From Nitrososphaera_A sp036522495 (GTDB taxonomy: Archaea; Thermoproteota; Nitrososphaeria; Nitrososphaerales; Nitrososphaeraceae), in the NCBI GenBank assembly GCA_036522495.1, contig DATDFS010000226.1:1-20070 (forward strand): DNA of 20,070 nt, read 5' to 3'. Every line of letters begins with the position of its first letter. Position 1 is the stretch's first letter. Both the position numbers and the translations under genes were made by a program. Under the pieces are notes generated by a model. It searched no databases. It saw nothing but the letters and a program-made list of their open reading frames with translations, and was not told the DNA's origin. Positions 6,974 to 14,078 of the stretch are shown here, in pieces.

Positions 6974-7966
6974 ATGCATAACAAGATAGTTGCTGACAAT
7001 AATAATCTTGAAATAAGACAACCAATCATTATAGTTGGTATTGGCGGAGCAGGGAGCAAACTTGCAGTTAAATCTAGCAAGCTGCTTGGATGCAAGTGTA
7101 TCTTAATAAGCCATGACAAAGAAGATTTAGATGAAAATCACGACACTATTTTGATAAACTCTAGTTCATGGATCAATCCGTCCACTTACAAGCTCAGATC
7201 TTTTGCCCAATCTTCAGCAAGCGAAATTCGGTCAGCTGTCAATGAATCTCACACGATTATTGTTATTGCGAACCTTGCTGGCAGAGCTGGTACTGCAATA
7301 GCGCCAATCGTATGTAGAGAAGCGAAACTGTCATCTGCTAACACTGTAATATCGATTGTGATAATGCCATTCAAATTCGAGAAGAACCGTATATTCCATG
7401 CTGGTATTTCATTAAAAAGAGTACGCGATTTATCAAATGCAACAATAGTTATAGACAATGACGCACTCTTAGATAATAATCCCGATTCTTCCTCTCAAGA
7501 ATGTTATGAAATTACTAATCGATCTGTTTATGAAGTAATATCTTCAATATCTAAAGGATATATCAAACCTAATATGAGCTTGTTAGGTATAAGCAAAATT
7601 AGTGCTGTCAACGCGGAATCATCGGCTCGTGATTCGCTAGGAATGTTGTTAGAAAGCGTAGATCCAACATCGACAAGGAGAGCGATAATACATGTAATTG
7701 GTGGCGAGGAGGTACCAATCGGAGTACTCAGTTCACTTGTAGGGAATTTGCAGGGCGTATTCAAAGAGGGAACTGATACCGCGATTTCAGTCTCATTGTC
7801 AAATTCAGATAATCTCGGAGTTCATTTAATGGCTTCGATTGAGGGCAAGACCAGATTCGACAAATACGATCCGATTTCAGAACTCATTCCTAAAGAGAAT
7901 GTGTTAGATTGGGACGAAATGGACTCTGCTCCTGATATCGAGATCAAAATTCCAGATTTAGAATAA
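6974..7966 (+). CDS. ftsZ: Divergent FtsZ/tubulin-family protein
   Basis: This 330-residue protein has the FtsZ/tubulin fold order but altered nucleotide motifs. The first glycine-rich loop is near normal (VGIGGAGSKLAVK, residues 21-33). At the place of the tubulin signature GGGTGTG it has NLAGRAGTAIAP (100-111). Then MPFKFEKNRIFHAGISLKRV (131-150) and TIVIDNDALL (157-166) align well with FtsZ sequence around KPFxFEGxxR and VIPNDRLL. The segment where the catalytic T7 loop (NxDxxD) should be, about 197-215, reads IKPNMSLLGISKISAVNAE with no such aspartates. Nucleotide binding is therefore plausible but GTP hydrolysis doubtful. Thaumarchaeota divide mainly with Cdv/ESCRT proteins and are known to carry such unusual FtsZ homologues; the role is unknown. 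The C-terminal tail (about 310-330) is acidic, possibly a partner-binding peptide. Confidence 0.85.
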   Translation: MHNKIVADNNNLEIRQPIIIVGIGGAGSKLAVKSSKLLGCKCILISHDKEDLDENHDTILINSSSWINPSTYKLRSFAQSSASEIRSAVNESHTIIVIANLAGRAGTAIAPIVCREAKLSSANTVISIVIMPFKFEKNRIFHAGISLKRVRDLSNATIVIDNDALLDNNPDSSSQECYEITNRSVYEVISSISKGYIKPNMSLLGISKISAVNAESSARDSLGMLLESVDPTSTRRAIIHVIGGEEVPIGVLSSLVGNLQGVFKEGTDTAISVSLSNSDNLGVHLMASIEGKTRFDKYDPISELIPKENVLDWDEMDSAPDIEIKIPDLE

Positions 7967-8121
7967 TGACATTGGGTTTGGATTATTGAATGTGATATAA
8001 TACTGTTAGGGACGCTCGAACAAAATTACTCCTAAATGTTGATGATGTTGGATACTATTTTCAAGAATGGGTCTTGACTAAGAATACTACACTAGGTTGC
8101 AAAAAAACCTTGTCATGCTTC

Positions 8122-8129
8122 TATAAATA
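8122..8129 (+). promoter_or_regulatory. TATA box before the gene at 8152
   Basis: CTATAAATAA is centred 27 nt before the TTG at 8152, which places transcription start at that codon and supports it as a leaderless TTG start. Confidence 0.65.
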
Positions 8130-8151
8130 AGGACTCTTGGCATAATTAGGC

Positions 8152-8505
8152 TTGACGAGTAAGCAAATAACTGTCGATGAAAAACAGGTAACTTTGGATA
8201 GGTGGCTCAGAGACAGGTTTGTGGACAAACTTAAAGAAGCATCATTAATGGTGAACAACACGGGTAAGCCTTTGGTATTGTACCGAAATATTCTAGAGGA
8301 AAGTGGGACTGCAGTACAAGAGGAAGTTGGAGTGGTTAATGAAAAATACGTTGTTATCGATGTATTTACTTATGGCGGTTTTCTACCGGCAAGTTTTCAA
8401 CAACAATATGTATTCACACTATATGATTTTTCCATATGGATAATGCGTAGAAGCGGTGAACTGTTCTTTAGATGCATCAACAACCTAGAAGACATGTTAC
8501 TGTAG
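8152..8505 (+). CDS. Hypothetical protein, 117 residues, leaderless TTG start
   Basis: A soluble protein of unknown function. The N-terminal half is charged and probably helical (TLDRWLRDRFVDKLKEASLM); the second half looks like alternating beta strands (EKYVVIDVFTYGGFLP, YVFTLYDFSIWIM, ELFFRCINN). No signal peptide, metal motif or known family is recognised. The TTG start is chosen because a good TATA box lies exactly 27 nt upstream and the next in-frame ATG would remove the first helix. It stands alone between the FtsZ-like gene and a response regulator; neighbours give no firm hint of function. Confidence 0.7.
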   Translation: MTSKQITVDEKQVTLDRWLRDRFVDKLKEASLMVNNTGKPLVLYRNILEESGTAVQEEVGVVNEKYVVIDVFTYGGFLPASFQQQYVFTLYDFSIWIMRRSGELFFRCINNLEDMLL

Positions 8506-8513
8506 GATATAAT

Positions 8514-8566
8514 TTATTTAATTAATTTATCTACTTCGTGACACCCATACCTTATTTAATTAATTT
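8514..8566. repeat. Two direct copies of a 15-bp AT-rich motif
   Basis: TTATTTAATTAATTT occurs at 8514-8528 and 8552-8566, each containing the palindrome TTAATTAA, with start points 38 bp apart. They lie between the gene ending at 8505 and the response regulator. They could be regulator sites or a termination region; AT-richness makes chance repetition possible. Confidence 0.4.
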
Positions 8567-8703
8567 CTATATCTTCTATATTTATTGGTCTCCATTTGGT
8601 CAAAATTATTGTTTTCTGTTGAACAGTTAAATTATGCATTGTTAAATAGTGAAAACTGGAATATTTTGATGGTGCTTTTTTGACCATCAACATTTCTAGA
8701 CAT

Positions 8704-9219
8704 ATGAAGATATTGATAGCTGAAGATGAGTATGATATTGCATTGTTATACAAGATGGCGTTGGAAAAGAAAAGTCATAAGGTTACCATTACTGAAAATG
8801 GCGAAGACTGTTTAAAAATTTATCATGAAGAGTCTCAAAGAATAAGATATAATGCCTCTGGGCAAATATTAACGTATGATGCGATAGTTCTTGATTATAA
8901 AATGCCGAAGATTGATGGAATGGAAGTCGCTAAAGAAATCTTAGCGGTAAATCCACATCAAAGAATAATATTTGCATCTGCCTACGTAAAAGAAACACTC
9001 TTAGATTCAATAAAAAAGTTAAATCGAGTCGTCGAACTCATGCAAAAACCGTTTGGAGTGAATACATTACTTGATACTATAGAAGATAAAGAAGTCTATT
9101 CTGAATTACACAGCCTTAATGTCGACGTCGACGTGATTAAAGCAATTAATCCTACTCATGAACAGATCACAGATTTGTTAGAAAGATTGCGTAAAGTTCA
9201 AAGAGGCAGAACCTTTTAG
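8704..9219 (+). CDS. Response regulator, receiver domain with short C-terminal helix
   Basis: A 171-residue signalling protein that should be phosphorylated by a histidine kinase and act through protein contacts, because no DNA-binding domain is present. The receiver domain begins at once (MKILIAEDEYDIALLYKMAL). Acidic-pocket residues are Glu7-Asp8, the phospho-acceptor Asp64 in AIVLDYKMP, the switch Ser92 in IIFASAYVKE, and Lys115 in MQKPFG. Between helix 2 and strand 3 there is an extra loop (RIRYNASGQILTYD). After the domain comes a helical tail (EQITDLLERLRKVQRG) that may dimerise or bind a partner. The ATG at 8704 is preferred because it gives the standard receiver N-terminus; an in-frame TTG at 8680 would add eight residues. 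No kinase gene is nearby, so its partner is encoded elsewhere. Confidence 0.9.
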   Translation: MKILIAEDEYDIALLYKMALEKKSHKVTITENGEDCLKIYHEESQRIRYNASGQILTYDAIVLDYKMPKIDGMEVAKEILAVNPHQRIIFASAYVKETLLDSIKKLNRVVELMQKPFGVNTLLDTIEDKEVYSELHSLNVDVDVIKAINPTHEQITDLLERLRKVQRGRTF

Positions 9220-9312
9220 TATAGCTTATGTCTTTCTTGATCTCAGAATTGTGTTTGTGTGCGCTTCGCTGGAATGCAATATTGGCTGCTCCCATTTTGC
9301 AGCTGAAGGATT

Positions 9313-9951
9313 ATGCTATTGCAAAAACCCGATCCAATAATTAAACCATTCTTCGACAAGGTAAAAAAGCACGTTCTCTCTCTGTTGAAATCTCAAAGCG
9401 GCCTTACTATTTGGGTCTTGAAGCGAACCCTTGAATGAATGCAAGCAGAGTTGATAAGCAATGCAGCTCTAGCAATCCTTTATACGGGCCAACTCGACCG
9501 TTCGATTGGCGATGTTTCACCCAACTATGAGGGGTGCAGAAATATCAATGCTATCTCCAATAATAGATGAGAAGACCGCGGAGAGAAAATCAGATAAAAC
9601 TCGAGTATAGAGACTTGGCCCCCAAAAACATTCAAGGTTAACAAGGCTAATTCTCCACGACCGATTTCAATTCCTAAGAAAGGAATCAGTTACCTTATTT
9701 CCGAGAATACTTGTCTTTCATCATATTGCCGATGAGCTATGTCGATTCGCCAAGCGCGCTCCTGACTTATCCTCCACTCCCGTGAAGATCTTGCCCAGAC
9801 AAAAAGCATTCTGGCTGTTCTAGGTAGGGAAGTTGTGACCGTAGACGGGACTAACTACTGCCGAGTCAGCGCTCTCTCAATCAATTTCGCGATAGCTATT
9901 CATATCCGCAAATGTAAAGTCAGCATCATGCAACCTAGCGTCGAGTGCTAG
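9313..9951 (+). pseudogene. Broken gene of unknown family, possibly acquired
   Basis: The 1.1-kb gap after the response regulator contains coding-like plus-strand sequence interrupted by stops and two frame changes. From ATG 9313 the frame reads MLLQKPDPIIKPFFDKVKKH and LSLLKSQSGLTIWVLKRTLE, TGA at 9436-9438, then in the same frame MQAELISNAALAILYTGQLD. About 9565-9765 continues in the next frame (RLTRLILHDRFQFLRKESVT, LFPRILVFHHIADELCRFAK) after a TAG. From about 9770 the first frame returns with HSREDLAQTKSILAVLGREV and VTVDGTNYCRVSALSIN, up to TAG at 9949. It seems less AT-rich than its neighbours, which hints at transfer. VTVDGTNY recalls the first Asp motif of some DDE transposases, but I cannot assign a family. 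Confidence 0.45.
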
Positions 9952-10239
9952 GTCGCTACCGCGGTGTCTCGAGTCGACACTGAACGTTTCAAAACAGGCC
10001 TGATATAGAGAGGCATATACACAATTCTAAGTTTATGAGCTCTTGGATCGCCAGGTGCATCGCAATCTAATTTATGTGACTGACAGGGCCAACTATCCCT
10101 GAACAATTCTTCACCGAGTATCGAAGTATAATATAAATCTCTAGTAATGATAAATCTCTGGTAATATAGGAATGGTTGCAAAGAAAGGGGAAATGTGATA
10201 CTGCTGCGGAAAATTACGATCGTCGCAAGGACCTTGCAT
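9952..10239. other. Gene-poor stretch, probably more of the preceding remnant
   Basis: No intact gene is seen. Short plus-strand frames such as DRQVHRNLIYVTDRANYP (about 10040-10100) look coding-like and could be a further piece of the broken gene ending at 9951, again with frame changes. A 77-codon minus-strand frame here (9948-10181) has unlikely composition and no promoter, and is not called. Confidence 0.3.
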
Positions 10240-10283
10240 CAGCAGAAAACACCTCCTGCTGGTTCCGTCGAGCTCTCGGAACC
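10240..10283. other. Two adjacent hairpins beyond the L31e stop
   Basis: CAGCAG (10240-10245) pairs with CTGCTG (10256-10261), and GGTTCCG (10261-10267) pairs with CGGAACC (10277-10283) around a 9-nt loop. On the minus strand the second hairpin begins about 45 nt after the L31e stop codon, so it may be a 3' processing or termination structure of the L39e-L31e message. No long U-run follows directly. Confidence 0.4.
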
Positions 10284-10327
10284 GCATATCAGTAGTGATT
10301 CAACCGAGGCTTGTTCGCACTGATCGT

Positions 10328-10654
10328 CTATGCTTCTTTATTATTTGGTGTTTCATGAGAAGTAGCGGCCGATTCTGCCTCCTTCGTGACTTCATACAAG
10401 GAGACAATGACTGTCTCATCTTCATCCTTTACCATCTTTACTCGTACTTTTCTTGGAGGATTCGTCTTCCCTCTGCTCCAAATTTGACTGTTTAAATCTT
10501 GGTCAATTTTTATATCATCAGTTTTCATGTGCCTTTTAGCAAAGTCTTTGACTATGTTGATAACCCTATCTGTTCTCCTGTATTGCGGTGTTATCCATGC
10601 CTTTCCGAGATTAATTGTATAAAGACGTGTCATATTTTCTTCAGTATTTGACAT
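10328..10654 (-). CDS. rpl31e: Large-subunit ribosomal protein L31e (eL31)
   Basis: A 108-residue component of the archaeal 50S subunit, located near the peptide exit tunnel in known structures. TRLYTINLGKAWITPQYRRT and RVINIVKDFAKRHMK are typical of the family, as is the end of the conserved core with IWSRGKTNPPRKVRVKMVKD. The C-terminal 20 residues (EAESAATSHETPNNKEA) are a polar, lineage-variable tail. The gene starts 23 nt after L39e on the same strand, the usual archaeal L39e-L31e order. ATG at 10654 is kept; a second ATG seven codons later (MTRLYTIN) would give the minimal family length. Confidence 0.95.
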   Translation of the reverse strand: MSNTEENMTRLYTINLGKAWITPQYRRTDRVINIVKDFAKRHMKTDDIKIDQDLNSQIWSRGKTNPPRKVRVKMVKDEDETVIVSLYEVTKEAESAATSHETPNNKEA

Positions 10655-10677
10655 TATATCACAGCCCAGTCGTTGCC

Positions 10678-10836
10678 TTAGCCGACCTTTACATCTGTTC
10701 TACGCCACAATCTTCTTTTTGGATTGGTCCTTACCTTTCTGTGTGTTCTAATTATAACCCAAGCTGGTACTGGCCTATTTTGTTTCGTATGTTTCAATAG
10801 CCGTTTCTTCCGGGAGGTATTTTTGCGGGCAGCCAT
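10678..10836 (-). CDS. rpl39e: Large-subunit ribosomal protein L39e (eL39)
   Basis: A 52-residue, very basic protein that lines the ribosomal exit tunnel. MAARKNTSRKKRLLKHTKQN, RPVPAWVIIRTHRKVRTNPK and RRLWRRTDVKV cover the whole family sequence. The ATG at 10836 is chosen: the frame stays open 30 codons further upstream, but that part has no family similarity and contains the promoter. A TATA box lies 28 nt before this ATG, so the transcript is leaderless. L39e leads the operon with L31e. Confidence 0.96.
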   Translation of the reverse strand: MAARKNTSRKKRLLKHTKQNRPVPAWVIIRTHRKVRTNPKRRLWRRTDVKVG

Positions 10837-10860
10837 TTTTGAAATATTTAACTCGATCCT

Positions 10861-10868
10861 ATTTTTAA
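10861..10868 (-). promoter_or_regulatory. TATA box of the L39e-L31e operon
   Basis: Minus-strand CTTAAAAATAG is centred 28 nt upstream of the L39e ATG at 10836. It lies just past the end of the neighbouring pseudogene (stop at 10887). Confidence 0.6.
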
Positions 10869-10886
10869 GTGTTGGTTCTATTAATA

Positions 10887-11286
10887 TTATCTTTGTATAT
10901 TTACTCGCAGCTTTAGCTTGGCACACTTCGAAAGGTTAGTTCCCATCCTCTGCCATAAGCTACAAGTGCTATCGTAGATTCCATCTTTAACCCGACTCTT
11001 CTTTGCAAATCGTTCCTTTATTGCACCAGCTATAAGTGAAGATGTTACATTAATCCTATTGCTATCCCAATAACAATATCAGTCGTAAGTGCAACGCCAC
11101 CTACACTAGATACAATTCCCAAGGATGTATGTACTCTATCACCAAATCCAGATACTAGATCTCTTTTGTAGCCGATTTCTTTGATATGGGTTCAATATCT
11201 CTAGTTTGTTGGCCTCTTTCAAATCTGTAATTTATAGCATGAGGACTTATGCAAACCCTTATCGAAGCTACAGGCTCGTAATTCAC
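10887..11286 (-). pseudogene. Small membrane-protein gene with two frameshifts and an intact promoter
   Basis: From GTG at 11286 the first frame reads NYEPVASIRVCISPHAINYR then FERGQQTRDIEPISKK and stops at TAG. A second frame continues without loss of sense as KEIGYKRDLVSGFGDRVHTS, LGIVSSVGGVALTTDIVIG, IAIGLM and stops. A third continues with VTSSLIAGAIKERFAKKSRV, KDGIYDSTCSLWQRMGTN and ends at TAA 10887-10889. Two small indels would restore one protein of about 130 residues, with a hydrophobic hairpin (SLGIVSSVGG to LIAGA) and a basic end. A TATA box 29 nt from the GTG is well preserved, so decay is recent or the frames are used in another way. I do not recognise the family. Confidence 0.6.
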
Positions 11287-11311
11287 CTATATTCATAAAT
11301 CCTGGATAGTC

Positions 11312-11319
11312 TTATAAAA
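11312..11319 (-). promoter_or_regulatory. TATA box before the frameshifted gene at 10887-11286
   Basis: Minus-strand CTTTTATAAG is centred 29 nt before the GTG at 11286, a near-ideal archaeal box in front of a broken gene. Confidence 0.55.
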
Positions 11320-11439
11320 GCAGAATGACGAAGTGTAGACCGTTTGTTATGATAGTAGACCATTTCTCAAGCACTTTAGAGATAAAAATAAAACACAGCT
11401 TGAAGTATATCAAGTTCTTTCCTGAACTTGAATAGATAG

Positions 11440-12039
11440 GTGTTGAATGTGTATTATACTAGGGTTTCACTCGCTTTAGCCTTGAGCTTAGGATTGATAC
11501 TAGGCATCGCTGGAGGTATGACTCTATCCGCGTTCACACATACAAACATGGCAATCGGTGGCTCATCTAGGTTGGCTAGTGCACAGCCAGCGAATATAAT
11601 GGACTCCTTTTCGGCAAGGGGATCAATAAGTTCCCTGATTTACCAGACCCGCGTAAACAATACGTCAGATATAGTCGCTGCAAAAAAATTTATCCTATCA
11701 GGAGAGTGGCTTATTCAAGCGAACAAAGGACAAATAACAGTCTTTGTATTCAAGTTCAGTCAGGCCCTTGACGATGGGATGCGCTGGCATACGCACGAAT
11801 TTTTTAATTTCACGGCTAACAAAAGTACAAGAGTTCACTTGACTACAGATAATAGTGCAACACTGTCAGGTACTGTTGATATCAAATTAAATAATACTGT
11901 TGTGTGGAAAAACATAAAATCAACAATTACTATATTTAAAGGAAACACAATTGTCATCGTGCTAGATGATAAATCTATAGGAGACCATTTTAGAGGTCAG
12001 CCGATCTACGGCACTATCGCAGAAATCAAGAAAGGGTAA
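11440..12039 (+). CDS. Membrane-anchored or secreted protein, beta-rich
   Basis: A 199-residue protein with an N-terminal hydrophobic segment (about 9-36, SLALALSLGLILGIAGGMTL) after a short head with one Arg. It acts as a signal peptide or signal anchor, so the rest faces outside. The exported part is beta-rich: KFILSGEWLIQANKGQITVF, FKFSQALDDGMRWHTHEFFN, SATLSGTVDIKLNNTVVWKN and TITIFKGNTIVIVLDD suggest a single sandwich domain. HTHEF could bind metal but is not a known signature. There are no exported cysteines. The start is GTG at 11440. It resembles the many exported Nitrososphaeria proteins of unknown role, an impression from style and not a family match. It stands alone with wide flanks. 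Confidence 0.8.
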   Translation: MLNVYYTRVSLALALSLGLILGIAGGMTLSAFTHTNMAIGGSSRLASAQPANIMDSFSARGSISSLIYQTRVNNTSDIVAAKKFILSGEWLIQANKGQITVFVFKFSQALDDGMRWHTHEFFNFTANKSTRVHLTTDNSATLSGTVDIKLNNTVVWKNIKSTITIFKGNTIVIVLDDKSIGDHFRGQPIYGTIAEIKKG

Positions 12040-12178
12040 TAAGATCTTCTCTTGATTGCCTGTTCTTACTTTCTTCTTCAGTCGGACTATTCGTTGTATC
12101 ATGGTATAATAGAGTGGCCTCCATGGGACTCATTTTTCGTCCGGTTTTTTGATTATTAGAACGTGTTAGAGTAAAGGC

Positions 12179-12289
12179 ATGTTGGGTTTTGAGTTTATTG
12201 AAGCACTTTTTCTCTTTTATCTTGCATTTTTACTGGTTATTTTTGAAGAACCAGACCGAATCGCCCCTGCTATTGATAATCGTCTTTGA
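12179..12289 (+). CDS. Possible 36-residue single-pass membrane peptide
   Basis: The 357-bp gap between the exported protein and the HIT gene holds one short frame worth noting. It begins MLGFEFIEALFLFYLAFLLV, a hydrophobic helix, and ends with a charged tail (FEEPDRIAPAIDNRL). An AT-rich stretch (about 12148-12156) lies near promoter distance, but the box is weak. It could be a real small membrane protein or chance; nothing else is seen in the gap. Confidence 0.25.
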   Translation: MLGFEFIEALFLFYLAFLLVIFEEPDRIAPAIDNRL

Positions 12290-12345
12290 ACTGAACATCT
12301 GGACCTATCATCTTTTTTAATTCCAATAGTGATCGGTAAGATAGG

Positions 12346-12354
12346 TTTAAAAAA
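12346..12354 (+). promoter_or_regulatory. TATA box of the HIT-family gene
   Basis: GGTTTAAAAAAG is centred about 47 nt before the ATG at 12397, implying a start near 12376 and a short leader, unlike the leaderless genes nearby. Confidence 0.45.
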
Positions 12355-12396
12355 GTAAAAGTACAAGGAATTGAGAATGGAGCTGTAAAGTTGACG

Positions 12397-12885
12397 ATGG
12401 CAGATAGTTCATGCGTTTTCTGTTCGATAATTGATGGTTCTCTTCCTGCTGCTGAAATCTATCAAGATGAGAATTTTTTAGTGTTAATGGACAAATACCC
12501 AATAAACATCGGACACACGCTAGTTATTCCAAAATTACATTACGATAATTTACTTTTAATGCCTCCAAGAGAAGTCGGTAGATTATATTACGTTGTAGCT
12601 ATCATTGCTGAATCGGTCGTCTCTTGTGTTAACGCAGCTGGCTTTAACGTAGGACAAAATAACGGCAGAGCTGCTAATCAAATTGTTCCACATGTGCACG
12701 TCCATATTATCCCTAGGTTTGATGACGATAGTCCGGACGGCAAATGGCCTATAAGGCGTGTTGCTTCTCATCACGAGCTTTTAGAAGTTGCACAAAAGAT
12801 AAGACTCCTCCTGAACACATCTCTTGTTCACAACCGGATCCTGAATTTTAATATGTTATATTCTGATGGATGGAATTTGAAATGA
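12397..12885 (+). CDS. HIT-family nucleotide hydrolase/transferase
   Basis: A 162-residue cytoplasmic enzyme of the histidine triad group, which cleaves the phosphoramidate, phosphosulfate or dinucleoside polyphosphate bond of nucleotide substrates. The triad is complete: PHVHVHIIPR at 98-107, with His101 the likely nucleophile. The N-terminal CVFCSIIDGSLPAAEIYQDE has the CxxC (Cys6, Cys9) of zinc-containing HIT proteins. KYPINIGHTLVIPKLHYDNL and GFNVGQNNGRAANQIVPH are the nucleotide-binding parts. The last 20 residues (HNRILNFNMLYSDGWNLK) are extra relative to bacterial HinT. ATG at 12397 is preferred to a TTG two codons earlier. The physiological substrate cannot be read from sequence. Confidence 0.93.
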   Translation: MADSSCVFCSIIDGSLPAAEIYQDENFLVLMDKYPINIGHTLVIPKLHYDNLLLMPPREVGRLYYVVAIIAESVVSCVNAAGFNVGQNNGRAANQIVPHVHVHIIPRFDDDSPDGKWPIRRVASHHELLEVAQKIRLLLNTSLVHNRILNFNMLYSDGWNLK

Positions 12886-12972
12886 ACTTCTGTAATCTCA
12901 TTCTATTTTCCATTTTTTAGATTCTGAACAGGTATACTTGTAAGATTCTTAGTCGAGTTTTTGTTACCGTAT

Positions 12973-13191
12973 TCATCCACTCCCTGGTTTCTTGTTTTGG
13001 TTATTAGGAGACTGATCAGAAAAGATTTTGAGATCTTGTGGACTTTTCATTTTATTCTTGTATTCTTCAAGATACTTCTGTGCTTCTCTTTTTGTCTCAA
13101 ACCTTGCTTCTCCTCTGAACGAACCGTTTTTGTCTATGAGACTAATAGCGTTCCAGCTACCATTTTTGCCAAGCTTTTTCACAATAAACAT
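12973..13191 (-). CDS. Small basic protein of unknown function
   Basis: A 72-residue protein: MFIVKKLGKNGSWNAISLID, then GSFRGEARFETKREAQKYLE, a helix (EEYKNKMKS) and a polar tail rich in Asn, Gln and Ser. The layout (two or three strands, then the helix starting ETKREAQKYLEE) resembles small DUF-type or AP2-like single domains in which a strand is followed by ExA..Y, but no family is claimed. The frame on the opposite strand has poor composition. A TATA-like box (13221-13230) lies 34 nt upstream, leaving a leader of several nucleotides. Convergent to the HIT gene and divergent from dph6. Confidence 0.65.
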   Translation of the reverse strand: MFIVKKLGKNGSWNAISLIDKNGSFRGEARFETKREAQKYLEEYKNKMKSPQDLKIFSDQSPNNQNKKPGSG

Positions 13192-13350
13192 CTCTGCAAT
13201 ACGATAGTCTATTAGCTACATTTATTTAATAAGTATTCTATTAATTAGATTATAACTTCATATTTGTTGCGGAGCGTAACAATGGTGAAGTATCATAACT
13301 ACATAGCTTAGTCGTTGCCTTAACATGTCTTGTGTTGGGTCGATTTACCA

Positions 13351-13360
13351 GTTTAATTAA
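13351..13360 (+). promoter_or_regulatory. Promoter of the dph6-srp54-pus10 cluster
   Basis: GTTTAATTAA is centred about 22-24 nt before the dph6 ATG at 13378. It is the only clear box ahead of three tightly packed genes. Confidence 0.5.
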
Positions 13361-13377
13361 TATGAAGGAAATCCCCG

Positions 13378-14073
13378 ATGAATTTATTGCGTTTAGCTGC
13401 GCTTTATTCCGGGGGTAAAGACAGTACTTTCTCTATATTTAAGATCAGAGAGCTTGGCCATCAGGTAGTACGCTTAATTGCCATGATTCCGTCTGCAGAC
13501 GATAGTCTTTTATTCCATTATCCAAACATTGGGTTAACACATTATCTTGCAGAAGCTATGCAAATTCCTCTAACTACATTTGCCGTAAATAAAGAATCTA
13601 AAGAGGAGGAATTTCAAGCATTGGAGCAAGCAATAATACAAGTTAAGTCAGACTATGACATTCAAGGAATAGTGCATGGGGCTATATCAAGCAGATTCCA
13701 AAATGAATTATTCAGAAGAATTTGTTCGGATAATCAGCTTGTGATGTTCACGCCTTTATGGAATGCGATACCTTTACAATATATGTACGGCCTTTTATCT
13801 GAAAAATTCGATATTAAAATTGTAAGCGTCTCTGCAATGGGATTGGGAAAAGATTGGTTGGGCAAATCACTTGATACAAATTCGATATCTTTATTGGAAT
13901 CATTAAGCAAGAAACATGGTTTTGATTTAGCATTCGAAGGTGGCGATGCGGAGACATTGGTAGTGAACTGTCCATTATTCACCAAAAAACTTGATATTAA
14001 GAAAGCAGTTGTTCATTGGGACGGCCAGCGGGGAATATTTGAAATATTGGAAGTTACATTAATACCAAAATAA
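13378..14073 (+). CDS. dph6: Diphthine-ammonia ligase (Dph6) family
   Basis: A 231-residue ATP-PPase that should catalyse the last step of diphthamide formation on the conserved histidine of elongation factor 2, converting diphthine to its amide with ATP and ammonium. The N-terminal PP-loop is ALYSGGKDSTFS (SGGKDS at 11-16). GAISSRFQNELFRRIC (101-116) and the C-terminal EGGDAETLVVNCPLF (187-201) are the Dph6/DUF71 signatures; the family usually has EGGE where this has EGGD. Length matches archaeal members, without the extra domains of the yeast enzyme. It is separated from srp54 by only 5 nt, so both are in one operon with pus10, a grouping around translation. Confidence 0.93.
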   Translation: MNLLRLAALYSGGKDSTFSIFKIRELGHQVVRLIAMIPSADDSLLFHYPNIGLTHYLAEAMQIPLTTFAVNKESKEEEFQALEQAIIQVKSDYDIQGIVHGAISSRFQNELFRRICSDNQLVMFTPLWNAIPLQYMYGLLSEKFDIKIVSVSAMGLGKDWLGKSLDTNSISLLESLSKKHGFDLAFEGGDAETLVVNCPLFTKKLDIKKAVVHWDGQRGIFEILEVTLIPK

Positions 14074-14078
14074 GCAAT

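Noticed and set aside
8680..8703. TTG start of the response regulator at 8680
   Set aside because: ATG at 8704 gives the normal receiver-domain N-terminus MKILIAEDE; the eight extra residues have no support.
9948..10181. 77-codon minus-strand frame
   Set aside because: Unusual composition, no promoter, no family, and it runs opposite to the coding-like remnant in the same region.
10678..10926. Longer L39e beginning at 10926
   Set aside because: The extra 30 residues have no family similarity and cover the TATA box that fits ATG 10836.
12961..13215. 84-codon plus-strand frame
   Set aside because: It is the shadow of the 72-residue minus-strand gene; it is rich in Phe, Leu and Cys, as antisense of Lys/Glu-rich coding DNA tends to be.
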